From Dama dama (taxonomy: Eukaryota; Chordata; Mammalia; Artiodactyla; Cervidae), in assembly GCF_033118175.1 (NCBI RefSeq), contig NC_083694.1:43051608-43115607 (forward strand): 64,000 nt of DNA, written 5' to 3'. Of the stretch, positions 21,901 through 33,063 are shown one piece after another; the stretch's first letter is position 1; every line of letters begins with the position of its first letter. The translations under genes were made by a program, and so were the position numbers. The notes below the pieces were generated by a model that ran no database searches, had not been told where the DNA came from, and was given only the letters and a program-made list of their open reading frames with translations.

Positions 21901-22005
21901 TTATATAATAAATTAATAATTCATTTCAATAAATTATTTATTAATAAATAATAAACATTTATAAATAGATAATTAACACAATTAATTATTTTAAAAAATT
22001 AAATT
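21899..22005. repeat. AT-rich low-complexity tract
   Basis: About 107 bases, nearly all A and T, built of TTAATAA/ATAAAT variants without a fixed period. It follows the end of the LTR-like element directly. Confidence 0.88.
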
Positions 22006-22009
22006 GAAA

Positions 22010-22955
22010 GCATCAAGAAGACTTTTTTGGCTTGTCCTTGGCTGATGGTGAGAAGTCCCACCTTGGTGGGTCAAGGTTGAGTGGGTGCCCAGCTTGCAGT
22101 CCTGCCCTTACCTCGACATCCCAGGAAAGCCCATCTCGTGTTCTCCCAAGGACCTGTGGACAGGGTGAGAGCCAGGAGTTCAGATACCCCAGGCGAGGAG
22201 TGGCCCTGAGAGGGTGCGGTCCTCGGAAACAACCTTGTCCGGTGGACAGCTCTCACACCCTGTGACCACTTGGCAAGAGAGGCCAGGTTTAATGGGGAGG
22301 CAAGTTTGTTGCTGCAGAGTTAGAAACTGTGCTTTGTTCAGACAGGTTTTGAAAGTCTGCCTGGAGGGCCTGCTGATGGCCAGGACAGGAGAGAGTTAGT
22401 GACTCACAGCCTGGCTGGGCCCAGAAGGTGCCCACAGGTTCGTCCCGCCCAGACTCTCTTTGGAAAAGCCAGTGCAGAGCTGCAGCAGGAAGGTCAGGGA
22501 ATGTGGCCGAGGCTTCCAGGGAGGCTGGGAGCCTGGGGTCGTGGGGGGCAGCCCTGGTCAGCACAGTGTCTGGAGGCAGTTCTGACCATGGTTAGGGCAG
22601 ATGGCAACAGGCCTGGGTGGAGGGGTCAAAAATGGAGCGGCCTAGGGCTGGTGGGGGGGGTACCCAGAGTGCCCAGGTCATGGGGAGAAGGGAGGAAGAG
22701 CCTCATGGGACTTGTAAGCTGGAGTTTTAGTTCCTAAACCAGAGAAGCAAACACCATCATCATCGGGTTTGACTTGCAGCCCAGGTGTCAGCATGGACCT
22801 AAACACTGTGACAGGGAGCCTTGCCCCCACTGCCCTTATGTCATCATCTGCTTGTGACTGGGAGCTGTCATTCTCACCCAGAGGCCTCTGGGGGCATAAG
22901 GGTCTGGCCAGATGACTGTAGTACCAGAGCTTTGGGGTCATGACCAGCTTCCATT
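22010..22955. other. No gene or clear repeat
   Basis: GC-rich unique sequence. A 112-codon frame at 22399-22737 has no recognisable content. Confidence 0.45.
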
Positions 22956-23024
22956 CATCCTTAAAGGCCTAGTGTCACCTCCTCCAGGAAGTCTTCCTGA
23001 GGAACTTTCCTCTCCCCTATCCTC

Positions 23025-23300
23025 AAGGCAATGGCAACCCACTCCAGTACTCTTGCCTGGAAAATCCCATGGACGGAGGAGCCTGGTGGGCTGCAGTCCA
23101 TGGGGTCTCGAAGAGTAGGACACGACTGAGTGACTTCACTTTCACTTTTCACTTTCATGCATTGAGGAAGGAAATGGCAGCCCACTCCAGTATTCTTGCC
23201 TGGAGAATCCCAGTGACGGCGGAGCCTGGTGGGCTGCCGTCTAAAGGGTTGCACAGAGTCGGACACGACTGAAGCGACTTAGCAGCAGCAGCAGCAGCAG
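23025..23300 (+). mobile_element. BOVA2 dimeric SINE with (AGC)n tail
   Basis: Two consecutive BovA-type units: unit 1 ends gacttcactttcacttttca at about 23152, unit 2 begins ggaaggaaatggcagcccac and ends gactgaagcgacttagcagc. It lacks a tRNA head and ends in about seven AGC triplets. tatcctc at 23018-23024 and 23301-23307 is a plausible target duplication. Confidence 0.93.
23279..23300. repeat. (AGC)n microsatellite
   Basis: Seven uninterrupted AGC triplets forming the 3' tail of the BOVA2 element. Tails like this are often length-polymorphic in cattle and sheep. Confidence 0.93.
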
Positions 23301-23545
23301 TATCCTCCCTACAACCACCTGCAGAGATCTCTACCATTAGGCTTATCCACAGTTACTTTTGTGTCTGCCTCCCTCACTAGGTTATGAGCTTCTGTAGAAT
23401 TAATATGACTTACCATTCCTTTTAGTATCGCCAATACCTAGCATAGTACCTGGCACAAAACACGTGGTCACTCACCTATTCATTTATTCTCTAAGCACTT
23501 ACTCTGTGCCGGGGACTATTCTGTGAATGAAAGAATCATGAATGG

Positions 23546-24547
23546 ATGCTCGTTTGCCTACTTCATTCCCACGATAGACGATGCTTTGAAAACATTTCCT
23601 ACTGACAGGGTCCAGGCAAAGGTGCTGTCTGTGTGAGGGGCCACTCGGGCGACTGGTGGGACCACTTGCAAGCTTGGTGTGATGGGTTCTGGACTTCACT
23701 TCTTGTCCAGTTTTAACAATGAGGTCGTGAGCAGCACCCCAGCTCCCCCAGTTCTCACTCCCCATGCTCTTCACGCTGATGCTCACTGCCAGTCTAGCAA
23801 AATATCCTCCCAAGCTTACTTCAAGCCTCACAGAAAGGAGAGGAAGGGGAAGCTGGGAACCCCAGGAGAGTCAGGGCATCACTCATCACAGCTGAGGCCC
23901 CACCCTGACCAGGGCAGCTGAGGGGACTGTGACCTCAGAAAGGAATCTGATGTCCTCCTAATGCCTGTGGTTTGGAGGGCATGATGGATCACCAATACCA
24001 ATGAGAATGGAGCACCAGCGGTCAACTGTCGCCGGGAGGCCTGCTGAGGTGGATGGTGAGGAGGGAGGGCTCCCAGGGTCTCCAGATGGGCAGAAGAGAA
24101 AGGTGATGGAGAGGGTGCCCTTGGGTGGGGGCCGGGCACAAAGAAGGGAGTCCCCACCATGGTCTAAGCCTGCCTGAGAGAGTGGCTGGAGGCAACTGTA
24201 TTCACTCCCGCACACCTATGCCCTCTGAGATGCAAATAATAACAGCTGGATTAGAGGAAAAAATGAAAACGACTTGATCTCAATCATGTGAGACCACTCA
24301 CGCCCAAGAGCTGAGGCCCCTGCCACCTTAGTCCTTCATCTTTAATGCTCCTGGGAACAATAGTATAGCAGGTGACTCCACCGTTGTTCTAGAGAGAGGA
24401 GAACTACAGACAGAGACTGGTGACTCAGAGTCAGGTGTCAGAGTGATAACCAAGGGACTCAGCTCCAGGCTCTGCTCCTGGTGCCAAGGAGACAGCCCGT
24501 GTGGGGCAGGGATACTGCACGTGGAGCCAGAAAGAACTGAATTCAGC
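23546..24547. other. No gene or clear repeat
   Basis: Unique sequence, no supported coding frame. A Ser/Pro-rich reverse frame at 23879-24160 is low complexity. Confidence 0.45.
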
Positions 24548-25666
24548 TCAATACACAACAACCAGAAATCAATCACATTTCTACATGAAGGCAATGCACA
24601 CCTAGAAATGGGTAAAAAATCAGTATCATTTATGATAGCAACAAAAATATACCCAAACATTAGGAATAAACCCAGCAAAATATGTGATTTATATGCTGAA
24701 AACTACAAAAAGCTGGTGAAAGAAATCAGAAAAGACCAAAATCATTGGAGACATAGTCTATGCTGATAAATTGAACTACAATTCTACATCTACTGACTAC
24801 ATCAGTAGTGTTAAGATGCTAATTCTTTCCAAACAAATCTATAGATTCAATGCAATCTCAATCAAGTTCCCAGCAGGATTTTCATTTTGGAGAAATCAAC
24901 AAACTGATTCTAAAACTTCTATGGAAACACAAAGGAAGTGGAATTGTTGAAGCAATTTTGAAAAAGAAGAATGAAGTTGGAAGACACACACTACCTAATT
25001 TTAAGACTTACTATAAAACCGCAGCAATCAAGACAACATGGAATTGGCAAAAGTACAGATATCAATAAGTAGAGTCCAGAAATAGAACTATCCATATATG
25101 GTCAACTGATTTTCAACAAGAGTGCAGAGGCAATTCAATGGGGAAAGGACAATCATTTCAATAAAAGGTGCTGGAAAAACTGGATATCTATAAGCAAAAA
25201 AAAAAAAAAGAACAACAACCCTGGCCCATACCTCATACTGCATACAAATATTAATGCAAAATAGATCATAGACATAAAACCCCAAACTAGTAAAAGCAAA
25301 GAAAATTCTTGTGATCTCAAGTGAGGCAAAGACAGCTTCAATAAGGTTTCACAAGCATGATTCATAAAAGAACAAGTTGATAAATTTGATTTCATCAAAA
25401 ATAAGAATGAACATCTGTTCTTTGAAAGACACTGTTAAAAGAGTAAAATAAGTCAGACTAGGAGAAAATATTTGCAAATCACATATATGATCAAGGACTG
25501 ATAGCTAGAAAGTATAAGGAACTCTCAAAACTCAACAGTTAAAAAAAATAAGAAAGCAAACAACCCATGGAAAAATGGGCAATAATAATCTGAACAGACA
25601 TCCTCCAAGTAGGTATATGTATGGCCAATAAGCATAAGAAAAGATGCTCAACATGACTAATCACTG

Positions 25667-25881
25667 TTGTTGTTTAGTCATTAAGTTGTGTCCAACTCTT
25701 TTGCAACCTGTAACCTACCATGGACTATAACCCACCAGGATCCTCTGTTCATGGGATTTCCCAGGCAAGAATACCAGAGTGGGTTACCTTTTCCTTCTCC
25801 AGGGTATCTTCCCAACCCAGGGATATAAGCCAATCTCTTGCATTGGCAGGAGGATTCTTTATCACTGAACCAGGGAAGCCC
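25667..25881 (-). mobile_element. Bov-tA SINE nested in L1
   Basis: Reverse SINE from gttgtttagtcattaagttg to gaaccagggaagcccc. The short duplication tcactg (25661-25666, 25884-25889) flanks it, and the L1 reading (catgactaatcac ... ggtcattagggaaatac) closes across it. It carries several private changes (atataagccaatctcttgc). Confidence 0.92.
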
Positions 25882-26510
25882 CTTCACTGGTCATTAGGGA
25901 AATACAAATTAAAATCACAGTGAAATACTAACTACCAAATATCTATTGGAATCACTCAAAAAATGACAATACCAAATGCTGGCAAGGATATGGAGAAACC
26001 ACAATTCTGATACACTGCTGATGGACACATGAAATGGCAATCTTTTTGGGAAACAGTTTGGCTGTTTCTTAGAGTTAAACAAATTTACCAGATGATCCAG
26101 CAATTTCACTCTTAGGAATTTACCCTAGAGAAATAAAAACTTACGTTTACACAAAAACCTGTGTATGGATGCTTATAGTCCATTACTTGTAATAGCACCA
26201 AGCTTGAAACTGCTCAGATATCCTTCAATAGGCAAATGGATCAATGAACTGCTGTGTATCTGTACCATGGAATACCTACCACTTATAAAACAAAGGAATC
26301 AACTGTTGATACACGCAACCACGTGCATGAGACTCACGATCATTATGCTCAGTGGAAGAAGCCACACTCAGACGGCTACATTCCATATGGTTCCTTCATA
26401 AGGGGCTTTGGAAGAGGCAAGGCTATGGGGACTTTAAATACATCAGGGGTTGGGATGTAGGGAGGGCTTGAGACCCAGGGACATTTCTTGAGGTGATGAA
26501 AAAGTTCTAT

Positions 26511-26807
26511 TTCTTTCTTTTTTTTTTATCCCAGATTCTTAATTGCCTTTTTTGTACAAAATTAGGGTTTTGGAATTTCTGTTTTTAAAAATATATTTTA
26601 TTTTGCCTATGTCGGGTCTTAGTTGATACGCTTTGGCTTCTCTGGAAGCCCAACTTCTCTGGAGTTGTGGAGTGCTCTGGAGCCTGTGGGCTCAGTAGTT
26701 GTAGCTTGCAGGCCTTTGTGGGATCTTAATTCCCTGACCGGGGATCGAACCCATGTCCTCTGAATTGGAAGGCAGATTCTTAACCACTGGACCACCAAGG
26801 AAGTCCC
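26511..26807 (-). mobile_element. CHR-1/CHR-2 SINE nested in L1, 10-bp TSD
   Basis: Reverse CHR-type element of about 297 bp. T-rich tail at left, head at right: gatcttaattccctgaccgg, ggatcgaacccatgtcctct, taaccactggaccaccaagg, aagtccc. aaagttctat (26501-26510) and aaagctctat (26808-26817) are its target duplication, so it inserted after the host L1. Confidence 0.88.
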
Positions 26808-26919
26808 AAAGCTCTATGTCTTGATTGTCGTGGTAATGACAAGGCTCCATGCATGTGCTAAAGCTCTCAGGACTAAACACAGGGAGCGGGGGTTGGTTTC
26901 TTGTATGTTCTTGAGATAG

Positions 26920-27030
26920 GCAGGAGACCAAGAATTTCCAGGCCATGTGACTTGGGGCAGGGGTCTTTCTGAGCAGCAGTTTCCTTATCTGTATAAAGGG
27001 GATAGTAAAATAACTTAGGGACTGCCAAGG
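26920..27030 (+). repeat. MIR SINE remnant
   Basis: Forward MIR words ccatgtgacttggggcaggg, gcagcagtttccttatctgt, ataaaggggatagtaaaata. Spacing fits the core, ends undefined. Confidence 0.65.
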
Positions 27031-27459
27031 ATCAGCTAAAGGTGTGCCTATGTGCTCTGAGTAAAGGGTTCCATGAAACATCTAGATACTTGAATGCAGG
27101 AAACTTTCCTCAGCACCAGGGAACCAGCTGGACATGCCACCCAGCTCCTTCCCATGAGGGAGCCCAGAAGTGACCATCTTGAGAGGAATGGCCACTCCGT
27201 CCTGGCGGCCCGGGCAGTGTTAAGATGTCTGACCCAGACCCAGCCCAGACAAAGGTTCTCTGCAGTATATGACACCATCAGTCTGCAGGCTACTCATTCC
27301 TAACAGGAGCTTGTGAGGAAGATTTGCTCTTTTTCTTTATAAACTTGGTGGGGGTGGGGTGGGGACTGGTTTACAGTCATCCCTCATTCTTTCTTTGGTA
27401 CTGAGTGTTCACCAGTACCAGGGTGGTGCCCCTGCCAGAAACTTGTCATAGATGGGTGT
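27031..27459. other. No gene; G-rich run
   Basis: Unique sequence with a ggtgggggtggggtggggac run at about 27347-27366, a second potential G-quadruplex-forming site. Confidence 0.45.
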
Positions 27460-27960
27460 CTATGTTAACTGTGCTTTCTTATTTTCTGTATTCTTGAGGC
27501 TCTGGCATCTGGGTCCCTGATGACCTGACATGGGAGGGACTTGCCCCTCCAGGTCTAGCTAATTCTTGTATAGCACAGGAGTGTGCCTTTCATATGCAAA
27601 CCAATCAGTCCAGGGCCCATCCTGAGAACCACCTCCTCTCTATGGCTCCAGGAAGCAATACTCCTTTGCCTTAATCATCCCAGGGTCAGCACCAGACAGC
27701 TTGGACAGTCCTCCACCCAGAGTCCACTGAAATTACTCAAACTGGCCAATCCTGAGCCTGCTTACCCTGCCTCACTGATTCCTTCCAGTGGAAACCGTAA
27801 TAAAGGCTCTTGTCCACATTTTCCTCCTGCTCCTTTCTTCTGACCAGCCCTGGTGCTTCCCCACGTGGCCCTGCACTGCATCCTGATTCGAGGTGCCCAA
27901 GAGTACAAGCTTCTCTACCACAGTCATTTCTGTGTCTGCATGACCTACGGTGCCTGATTA
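27460..27960 (+). mobile_element. ERV1-like LTR with CCAAT and AATAAA
   Basis: LTR-like order of signals: CCAAT at about 27600 (gcaaaccaatcagtccaggg) and 27745 (ggccaatcctgagc), AATAAA at 27799-27804, then a pyrimidine-rich U5-like part ending near tgtctgcatgacc. No primer-binding site or coding region is seen next to it, so it would be solitary. The family is not identified. Confidence 0.4.
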
Positions 27961-28021
27961 AAACAGAACTTGGAAACACATTAAAACAACATCTAGAGAG
28001 TAATCAACAGATACAGGCATT

Positions 28022-28120
28022 ATTATCGCTTCCATTTTGTACAGAGGGGAACTGAGGCCCAGAGAAATCATCTGCAGTGTCCCAGGGCTGGTGAGGAGTA
28101 GGGTCATTCTCAGAGCCTCG
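28022..28120 (-). repeat. MIR SINE remnant
   Basis: Reverse MIR core: cgcttccattttgtacagag, gggaactgaggcccagagaa. The sequence then decays through cagggctggtgaggagtagg. Confidence 0.7.
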
Positions 28121-29829
28121 GTGTCTGCTTCCCAAAGCTGTACCTGCTCCTGCTGCTGGCTCCATGGATGGCCATGGTGTGTGTCACACAAGGAGTGACA
28201 CCCACCACCTGGATGCAGGTGGAATGCCAGAAGGAGGCTGGTGTGAAGTGTGGGGCTAGGGGGCCCACCTGCAGAGTCCTCAGAGTGCATGGGGGAGGGG
28301 TGGGAAGGAACCAACACAGTACAATCCTCAGACTTTTGGCTCTGCCAGAGCTGCACCATAGGTAAGAGGCAGGTAAAGGTGAGTGAGTCCCTAATTCAGG
28401 GCTGCCGGCCAGGCAGTAGGTAAGTCTACACAAGTTATGCAGATGCTGAAACAGTGGGTGGTGATCAACAGTGCCCGTGTGCTAAGTTAGTTCCCTGAAC
28501 TTGGAAAGCAAAACTCCTGCCGACATGGATCCCCTCAACTGACCTCGACTGACCCCACCCTGACTCCTCCCATCTGGACTGAGCATCCTGTCTTCTCCTC
28601 CAAGACTTGAGACGTCCCCAAGTTTCTCCTACATGCATCCCCTCTTCCCTTGGTCTCAACCTCACCCTGGTGTTTAGATTCCATACTTTCCTATCTGGAC
28701 CACTGTGAGGGGCTTCTGTCACCTCCTGGAGAACAGGTTTTCCTACCCTGGCTCTCACCCCCCACACACACACATGCTAAGTATTGATTACCCACCCACC
28801 AGTTGCCCACACATGTCTCACTGGAGCCTCATCCAGGGCAAATCGGCAGAGAAGCTAGGGTGGTGCTCAGCCAGAGGCACTCAGGTAGAGTTACACACCT
28901 AACCTTCCTGCTCAGCCTGGGTCAGGTGGTATCTGGGAGCCACTCCTCTCTGATATCTCTCCACTCTGGTCAAAGAGCTGGCTGCTTACAAGAGGTGCCA
29001 AGGGAACATGTTGGATGTGCTGACAGCAACGATCTGGACCCCTGAGCCCTCTGGGGCCCAAAGAGAACCAGCAGGGGCTACAGGAGGGAATGCAGGCTGA
29101 GATCAGAAGGAAGTGACCCCAAAGGGACAGGCTGAAAAGGACGGAGCCAGGAGCCACAGGCCAGGGGAGAAGAGGCTTGGGGTTAGGAGAGCTTCTTCTT
29201 CAGGAGACTGAAGGACCATCTCATACTAGAGTAGATGCCAGGGAAGCCCCAAGGGGCCAAAGTGTGCAACACAGGCTGAGCAGCCGCATAGAGTCCCCAA
29301 CCCTCCCGTCCTTCATTTGGCCCGCCTCTACCTCCTTTTTCACTCATGGAGCACCTGTCCAGCGCTGTGAAGCTCCGGGCCTGGCACTGGCCCCACCCTG
29401 GCCCCACATGCAGGCCTAGGCAGACAGAAAAGCCCAGGTCCAGGGCACACTGCCTGACCAGGAAAGGGCGGGTGCAGGGGTCCGAGGCTCTCCAGTCCTG
29501 CTTTGGGCATCTGGCTCAGCCAACAGCCTGGTCTCTCTAGGCAGGAAAGGGGAACTGCCAACTGGAAGCAACAAACGCTCCACTGAACTCCCAGCTGCGA
29601 CGAGTAGAGCGTCCCCAGCAGGTGCATCCTCAGCGGGAGCCAGGTGCTGTCCCCAGGCCACGGAGGCCAGAGAGGCAGGTTGATGGCCTAGCACCCTGGA
29701 ATGGGAAGTCCAAGGCCAGGATGTGCACCAGGGCCCCAGGACAGTGCCTCCAACTAAGGCTGGGCCACCTCTGCTTCCAGCTTCCCAGGACCATCCCTCT
29801 CAGGATGTTCCCTCCAAGAGGAGAAAGGG
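28121..29829. other. No gene or clear repeat
   Basis: 1.7 kb of GC-rich unique sequence with a short CA run at about 28762-28774. Several 80-105-codon frames overlap on both strands, as expected by chance at this composition. Confidence 0.45.
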
Positions 29830-29834
29830 TGTTT

Positions 29835-29962
29835 TTGTTTGTTTTTAATTTTTTGGCCACATCACACAGCATACGAGATTTTAGTTCCCCGAACAGGGAT
29901 CGAACCTGTGCCCCTTGCAGTGGAAGAGCAGTGTCTTAACCACTGCACCACCAGGGAAGTCC
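29835..29962 (-). mobile_element. CHR-2-type SINE
   Basis: Reverse element: T-rich tail, gatcgaacctgtgccccttg, agtgtcttaaccactgcacc, accagggaagtcct. The B-box complement gatcgaacc is intact. Confidence 0.88.
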
Positions 29963-30049
29963 TGAGAGAAGATGTTAAAGCCTTCCCACCTGATGACAGG
30001 GACGTTCAAATTTTGTGACATGGGAGTTCTGTTCACCTTCACCATGACA

Positions 30050-30231
30050 ATGATGACCACAGAGCAATGTGACACCCCACACCTGCTAGAGCTAAACGTC
30101 TCCCGTGTGTCATCCCACTGAACTGTCACAAGGACCTTATGGGGAAAGGACTGTGCCCCTGTTTCCCAGATGAAAAACTTGCTCTTTCCAGTGGCAACCT
30201 GCCCCAGACTAGTGGTGGGGCTGGGAGCGGA
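30050..30231 (-). repeat. MIR SINE remnant
   Basis: Reverse MIR: ccactgaactgtcacaagga, ctgtttcccagatgaaaaac, then ggcaacctgccccagactag. Moderate divergence. Confidence 0.5.
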
Positions 30232-30769
30232 ACCCTCCGAGGTCCCATGTCACAAACAAAGACAGACACGTGTCCCCTGGGACAGAGGAGGCAGCCCTGG
30301 GAGAGGAGACCATGAGGATTCTGAGGGCCACCTTCATAAACGGTTCCAACAACAGAAAAGGGCTTTCCAGGCATTATCTGCCAAAAAGCCAAGTGAGGAG
30401 GAGGGAGGAGAAACAATAAAAGCAAAGATCAATTGTGCTGAAGACAAGGTGGCAGGAAGACAGATCTCGCTGGAAATTCCTTCTGACTGGACTCTGCCAG
30501 GATCAGGGTATTTTTCATCCCAAGATTAAGCAAAACCCTTTTCCATCATAACCTCCTACCCATCTGTGTCCAATCTCCCACTCTCATTTCTAGAACATGC
30601 ACATTTAAACATCTATTTTGCAGCTTTCTATATGTGTGCGTTGGGTGAAGGACGCTGCTTCCCAGCTTGAAGATGAGCAGAGGAGTGCGGGAGGCCTTGG
30701 GAAGTCGGAGCACCCCCCAGGCTGGAGGACGTGACAGTTAAAGGGTTCAGGGTGCTAGGACCCAGCCTG
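30232..30769. other. No gene or clear repeat
   Basis: Unique sequence. A 119-codon forward frame at 30170-30529 is unsupported. Confidence 0.45.
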
Positions 30770-30786
30770 CTGGCAGGGGGCGCTGC
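30770..30786 (+). promoter_or_regulatory. CTCF-like binding motif
   Basis: ctggcagggggcgctgc matches the CTCF core (CCASYAGRKGGCGC) at nearly every strongly conserved position: GCAG, GGGGGCGC, then TG. It lies outside any recognised repeat. CTCF sets chromatin loop anchors and insulators, and orientation matters. This one reads forward. Occupancy cannot be judged from sequence. Confidence 0.5.
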
Positions 30787-30854
30787 AGTCATGGAGCCCA
30801 GAGGCATGGCCCGGCTTGGGCAGAACCAGACCATCTGGGAGACGAGAAGTCAGG

Positions 30855-31020
30855 ATTCTTCATAAGGATTGAATTTGGAACGTGAGGGTGGGGAGAAATT
30901 GGGAGGATGATGGCTCCTGGTTCAGGACTGTGAGGATGGTGATGCTGCCGTCACTATGGGAGAAAAAGAAATCAGTCTGGTGGTGGTGATGGCCGAGGGT
31001 TGAGGGATGGGAGTTAAGAG
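30855..31020 (-). repeat. L2 LINE fragment (reverse)
   Basis: ggatgatggctcctggttca, gactgtgaggatggtgatgc, tgccgtcactatgggagaaa follow the reverse L2 reverse-transcriptase strand in order. The same interval is seen in the L2 copies at 11.2-13.0 kb. A G-rich run (ggggtgggggtgggggcctg, about 31049-31068) follows. Confidence 0.5.
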
Positions 31021-31185
31021 GATCTCCTCTGAGGGTGTTCAGTGACCGGGGTGGGGGTGGGGGCCTGGGGTCACGAGAGCAGGTGAGAGTCCCCAGGGTC
31101 AGAACATAGAGACCTGGGGAAGGAAGAGAGGAGGACAAGGGCAGGGTCCCCAGGGACTTGGACATTCAGGAGACGTCAGCAAAAG

Positions 31186-31449
31186 AGTGTGCGTGTGTGT
31201 GTGTGCTCGCATGCACACGTACGCGTGTGTGCACACACTCTCAGTTGTGTCCAACTCTTTGCAACCCCATGGACTGTAGCCCGTCAGACTCCTCTGTCCA
31301 TGGGATTTTCCTGGCAAGAATGCTGCAGTGGGTTGCCATTTCTTTCTCCAGCGAATCTTCCCAACACAGGGATCAAACTTGTGTCTCCTGAGTCTTCTGC
31401 ATTGGCAAGAGGATTCTTTACCACTAGCGCCACCTGGGAGGCCACACAC
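31186..31449 (-). mobile_element. Bov-tA SINE with TG-rich tail, 9-bp TSD
   Basis: Reverse SINE (gttgtgtccaactctttgca to cgccacctgggaggcc) preceded by an expanded (TG)n/(CA)n tail at 31187-31238. cagcaaaag at 31177-31185 and 31450-31458 brackets the tail and SINE together, showing that the dinucleotide tract belongs to the insertion. Confidence 0.95.
31209..31238. repeat. Alternating purine-pyrimidine tract
   Basis: gcatgcacacgtacgcgtgt followed by gtgcacacac alternates purine and pyrimidine without a break, including CG steps, and is partly self-complementary. It is a Z-DNA-prone sequence inside the SINE tail. Confidence 0.8.
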
Positions 31450-31613
31450 CAGCAAAAGGAGACTGGGAACCAAAAAGGTAGCAAGAAAATGTTTCAATGA
31501 AAAAGAACAACGAGAAATGAATTTTTCTTTCTTTTCCTGAGAACAAAAAAGATAAAGAGAACAGTGAATAGGCCTGATCACTACTAGTTTTTACTTCAAC
31601 TGTTCCTAATCTG

Positions 31614-31801
31614 GGGGTTCCCAGGTGGCTCAGTGGTAAAGAAGCCGCCTGTCAGTGCAGGAGATGCAGGTTGGATCCCTGGGTTGGGAAGATCCCCTGA
31701 AGGAGGAAATGGAAACTCATTCCAGTATTCTTGTCTTGGAAATCCATGGACAGAGGAGCTGGTCTCAAAGAGTCAGACACAACTGAGCAAAAGTGTATAC
31801 A
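31614..31801 (+). mobile_element. Bov-tA SINE, 13-bp TSD, shortened core
   Basis: Forward SINE with tgttcctaatctg at 31601-31613 and 31802-31814. Compared with neighbours, the ggctacagtccatgggg segment is missing: gaggagctggtctcaaagag joins across it, giving about 188 bp. Confidence 0.94.
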
Positions 31802-31814
31802 TGTTCCTAATCTG

Positions 31815-33055
31815 TAGTCTGTAAATTGTTTACTTTCCTCACAGTAAACAGGGAGGTGTGGTGTGATGCCAGGGTGCCCTGAGTCGTATGCACCCCTTGG
31901 GCACATGGAAAGATGCTCAAAGTGCACAGGATGGTACAGAACCCCCAGCTGAGCCTTGAGTTTCCAATCGGACCATCAGAAGCACTTAGAGCCGGAAGGC
32001 AGGACAGGGATGGAGTGGCTGGCAGGGTGGAGCCTAAGCTGAGCTTTGGGGAGAACAGAAGGGGTAGAGAGGACACCCCAAAGTTACCTTGAGAGTGCCA
32101 ACCCCATAGGAGGAGTGAGTATGTCAGCTCAGCAGATGTCCAGGTCATCGCCCAGCCAAGCACCTGAGAGGGATCTCCCAGAGGGTGGTGTAGCCTCACC
32201 TGCCCATGTCCCCGGGGTCTGGTGCATCTTTCTGTGGCACTTTCTCCCACTGCCTGTTTGTGGGTATGTAGTGGCCCCTCAGGACCCTCCCCAGCCTGCC
32301 TGGTTCTCATCACTTCAAGTACTGGCATGTGAGCAGGAAATTTAAACATCCCAGACATCCCCACGGAGATGCTATTCAAACAGCAAGGCTGAAATAAACA
32401 TATTCAAGTTGAAATGTAAAACGCCTAGAGCAAACGTCCATGCAGCTTTATTTGTTCTGGAAACATTGCTTGCTGCTGTCCAGCTAAAATCAAGTGTCCT
32501 GTTAATAGCAAACAGACAACAGGGACCAGAGAACAGTAAGGCGAGGATGGAGGGCTAAGTCCCACAGTCAGGGAGGCATTTGCACCGTATGAAGCCGGGA
32601 GGCCCTGATGCCCACGAGGTGCAGCCAGGGCTCACAGCTTGGAGTCCTGGGTCCATCCCCAGCCAGACCCATGAACCATCCCTAGACAGAGGTACCAACT
32701 GGTGGGAGCAGGGGCAACAGAATGCCCCTGTGGCTTGGAAAGCGACCAGTTGTATTTCTAAAGATCTCAGCACCACCTGCTCCGCTCAGCCCTTCTGGAT
32801 GCAGCATTAGGAGCCACAGGACGGATTCAGGACTCCAATGAGGGTATAGAGACAGCTGGGGGCTGACAGGGCCAGCATTCCCCGGCTCCCATCCCAGAGC
32901 TGTGGTATGTGCTTTTGGGTGTGCTCAGCACCAGCCACTTCTCCTTGGGCCAAGCATTCTCCGTAAATGAGGGAGCTGGGCTGACAGGTGCCCTGGGGGC
33001 TGCCCCATCCTGAGAGCCCATGGAATGGCCTTCTGGCCAGAATGCCACACACTTA
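31815..33055. other. No gene; AT-rich candidate element
   Basis: A 190-codon reverse frame (31807-32379) is not recognisable and overlaps a SINE end. About 32385-32530 is repeat-free, AT-rich and could be constrained non-coding DNA. Confidence 0.4.
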
Positions 33056-33063
33056 GGGCCTGG

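Larger units (their letters stand above)
22960..23545 (+). repeat. L2 3' end, split by BOVA2
   Basis: Forward L2: tagtgtcacctcctccagga and agtcttcctgaggaac left of the SINE, then tgtctgcctccctcactagg, gcctagcatagtacctggca on the right. A second, reverse-looking L2/MIR tail (ttcatttattctctaagcac, tctgtgccggggactatt) follows at about 23480-23545. Confidence 0.68.
24548..26880 (+). mobile_element. Old L1 (ORF2 3' half and 3' UTR)
   Basis: About 1.8 kb of L1 after removing two inserts: acacaacaaccagaaatcaa, caatgcaatctcaatcaagt, gattttcaacaagagtgcag, ttctttgaaagacactgtta, gctggcaaggatatggagaa, ggaatttaccctagagaaat, and after the second insert aaagctctatgtcttgattg. ORF2 is broken by many stops; the longest traces are 24443-24766 and 24850-25068. 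The non-primate L1M/A grade is not resolved. Confidence 0.88.

Noticed and set aside
27460..27960. Cellular promoter suggested by two CCAAT boxes
   Set aside because: The order CCAAT, AATAAA, pyrimidine-rich end fits a solitary LTR better, and no downstream exon is visible.
31807..32379. 190-codon reverse frame
   Set aside because: Starts in unique sequence and ends at a SINE target duplication. Composition is low complexity and no domain is recognisable.
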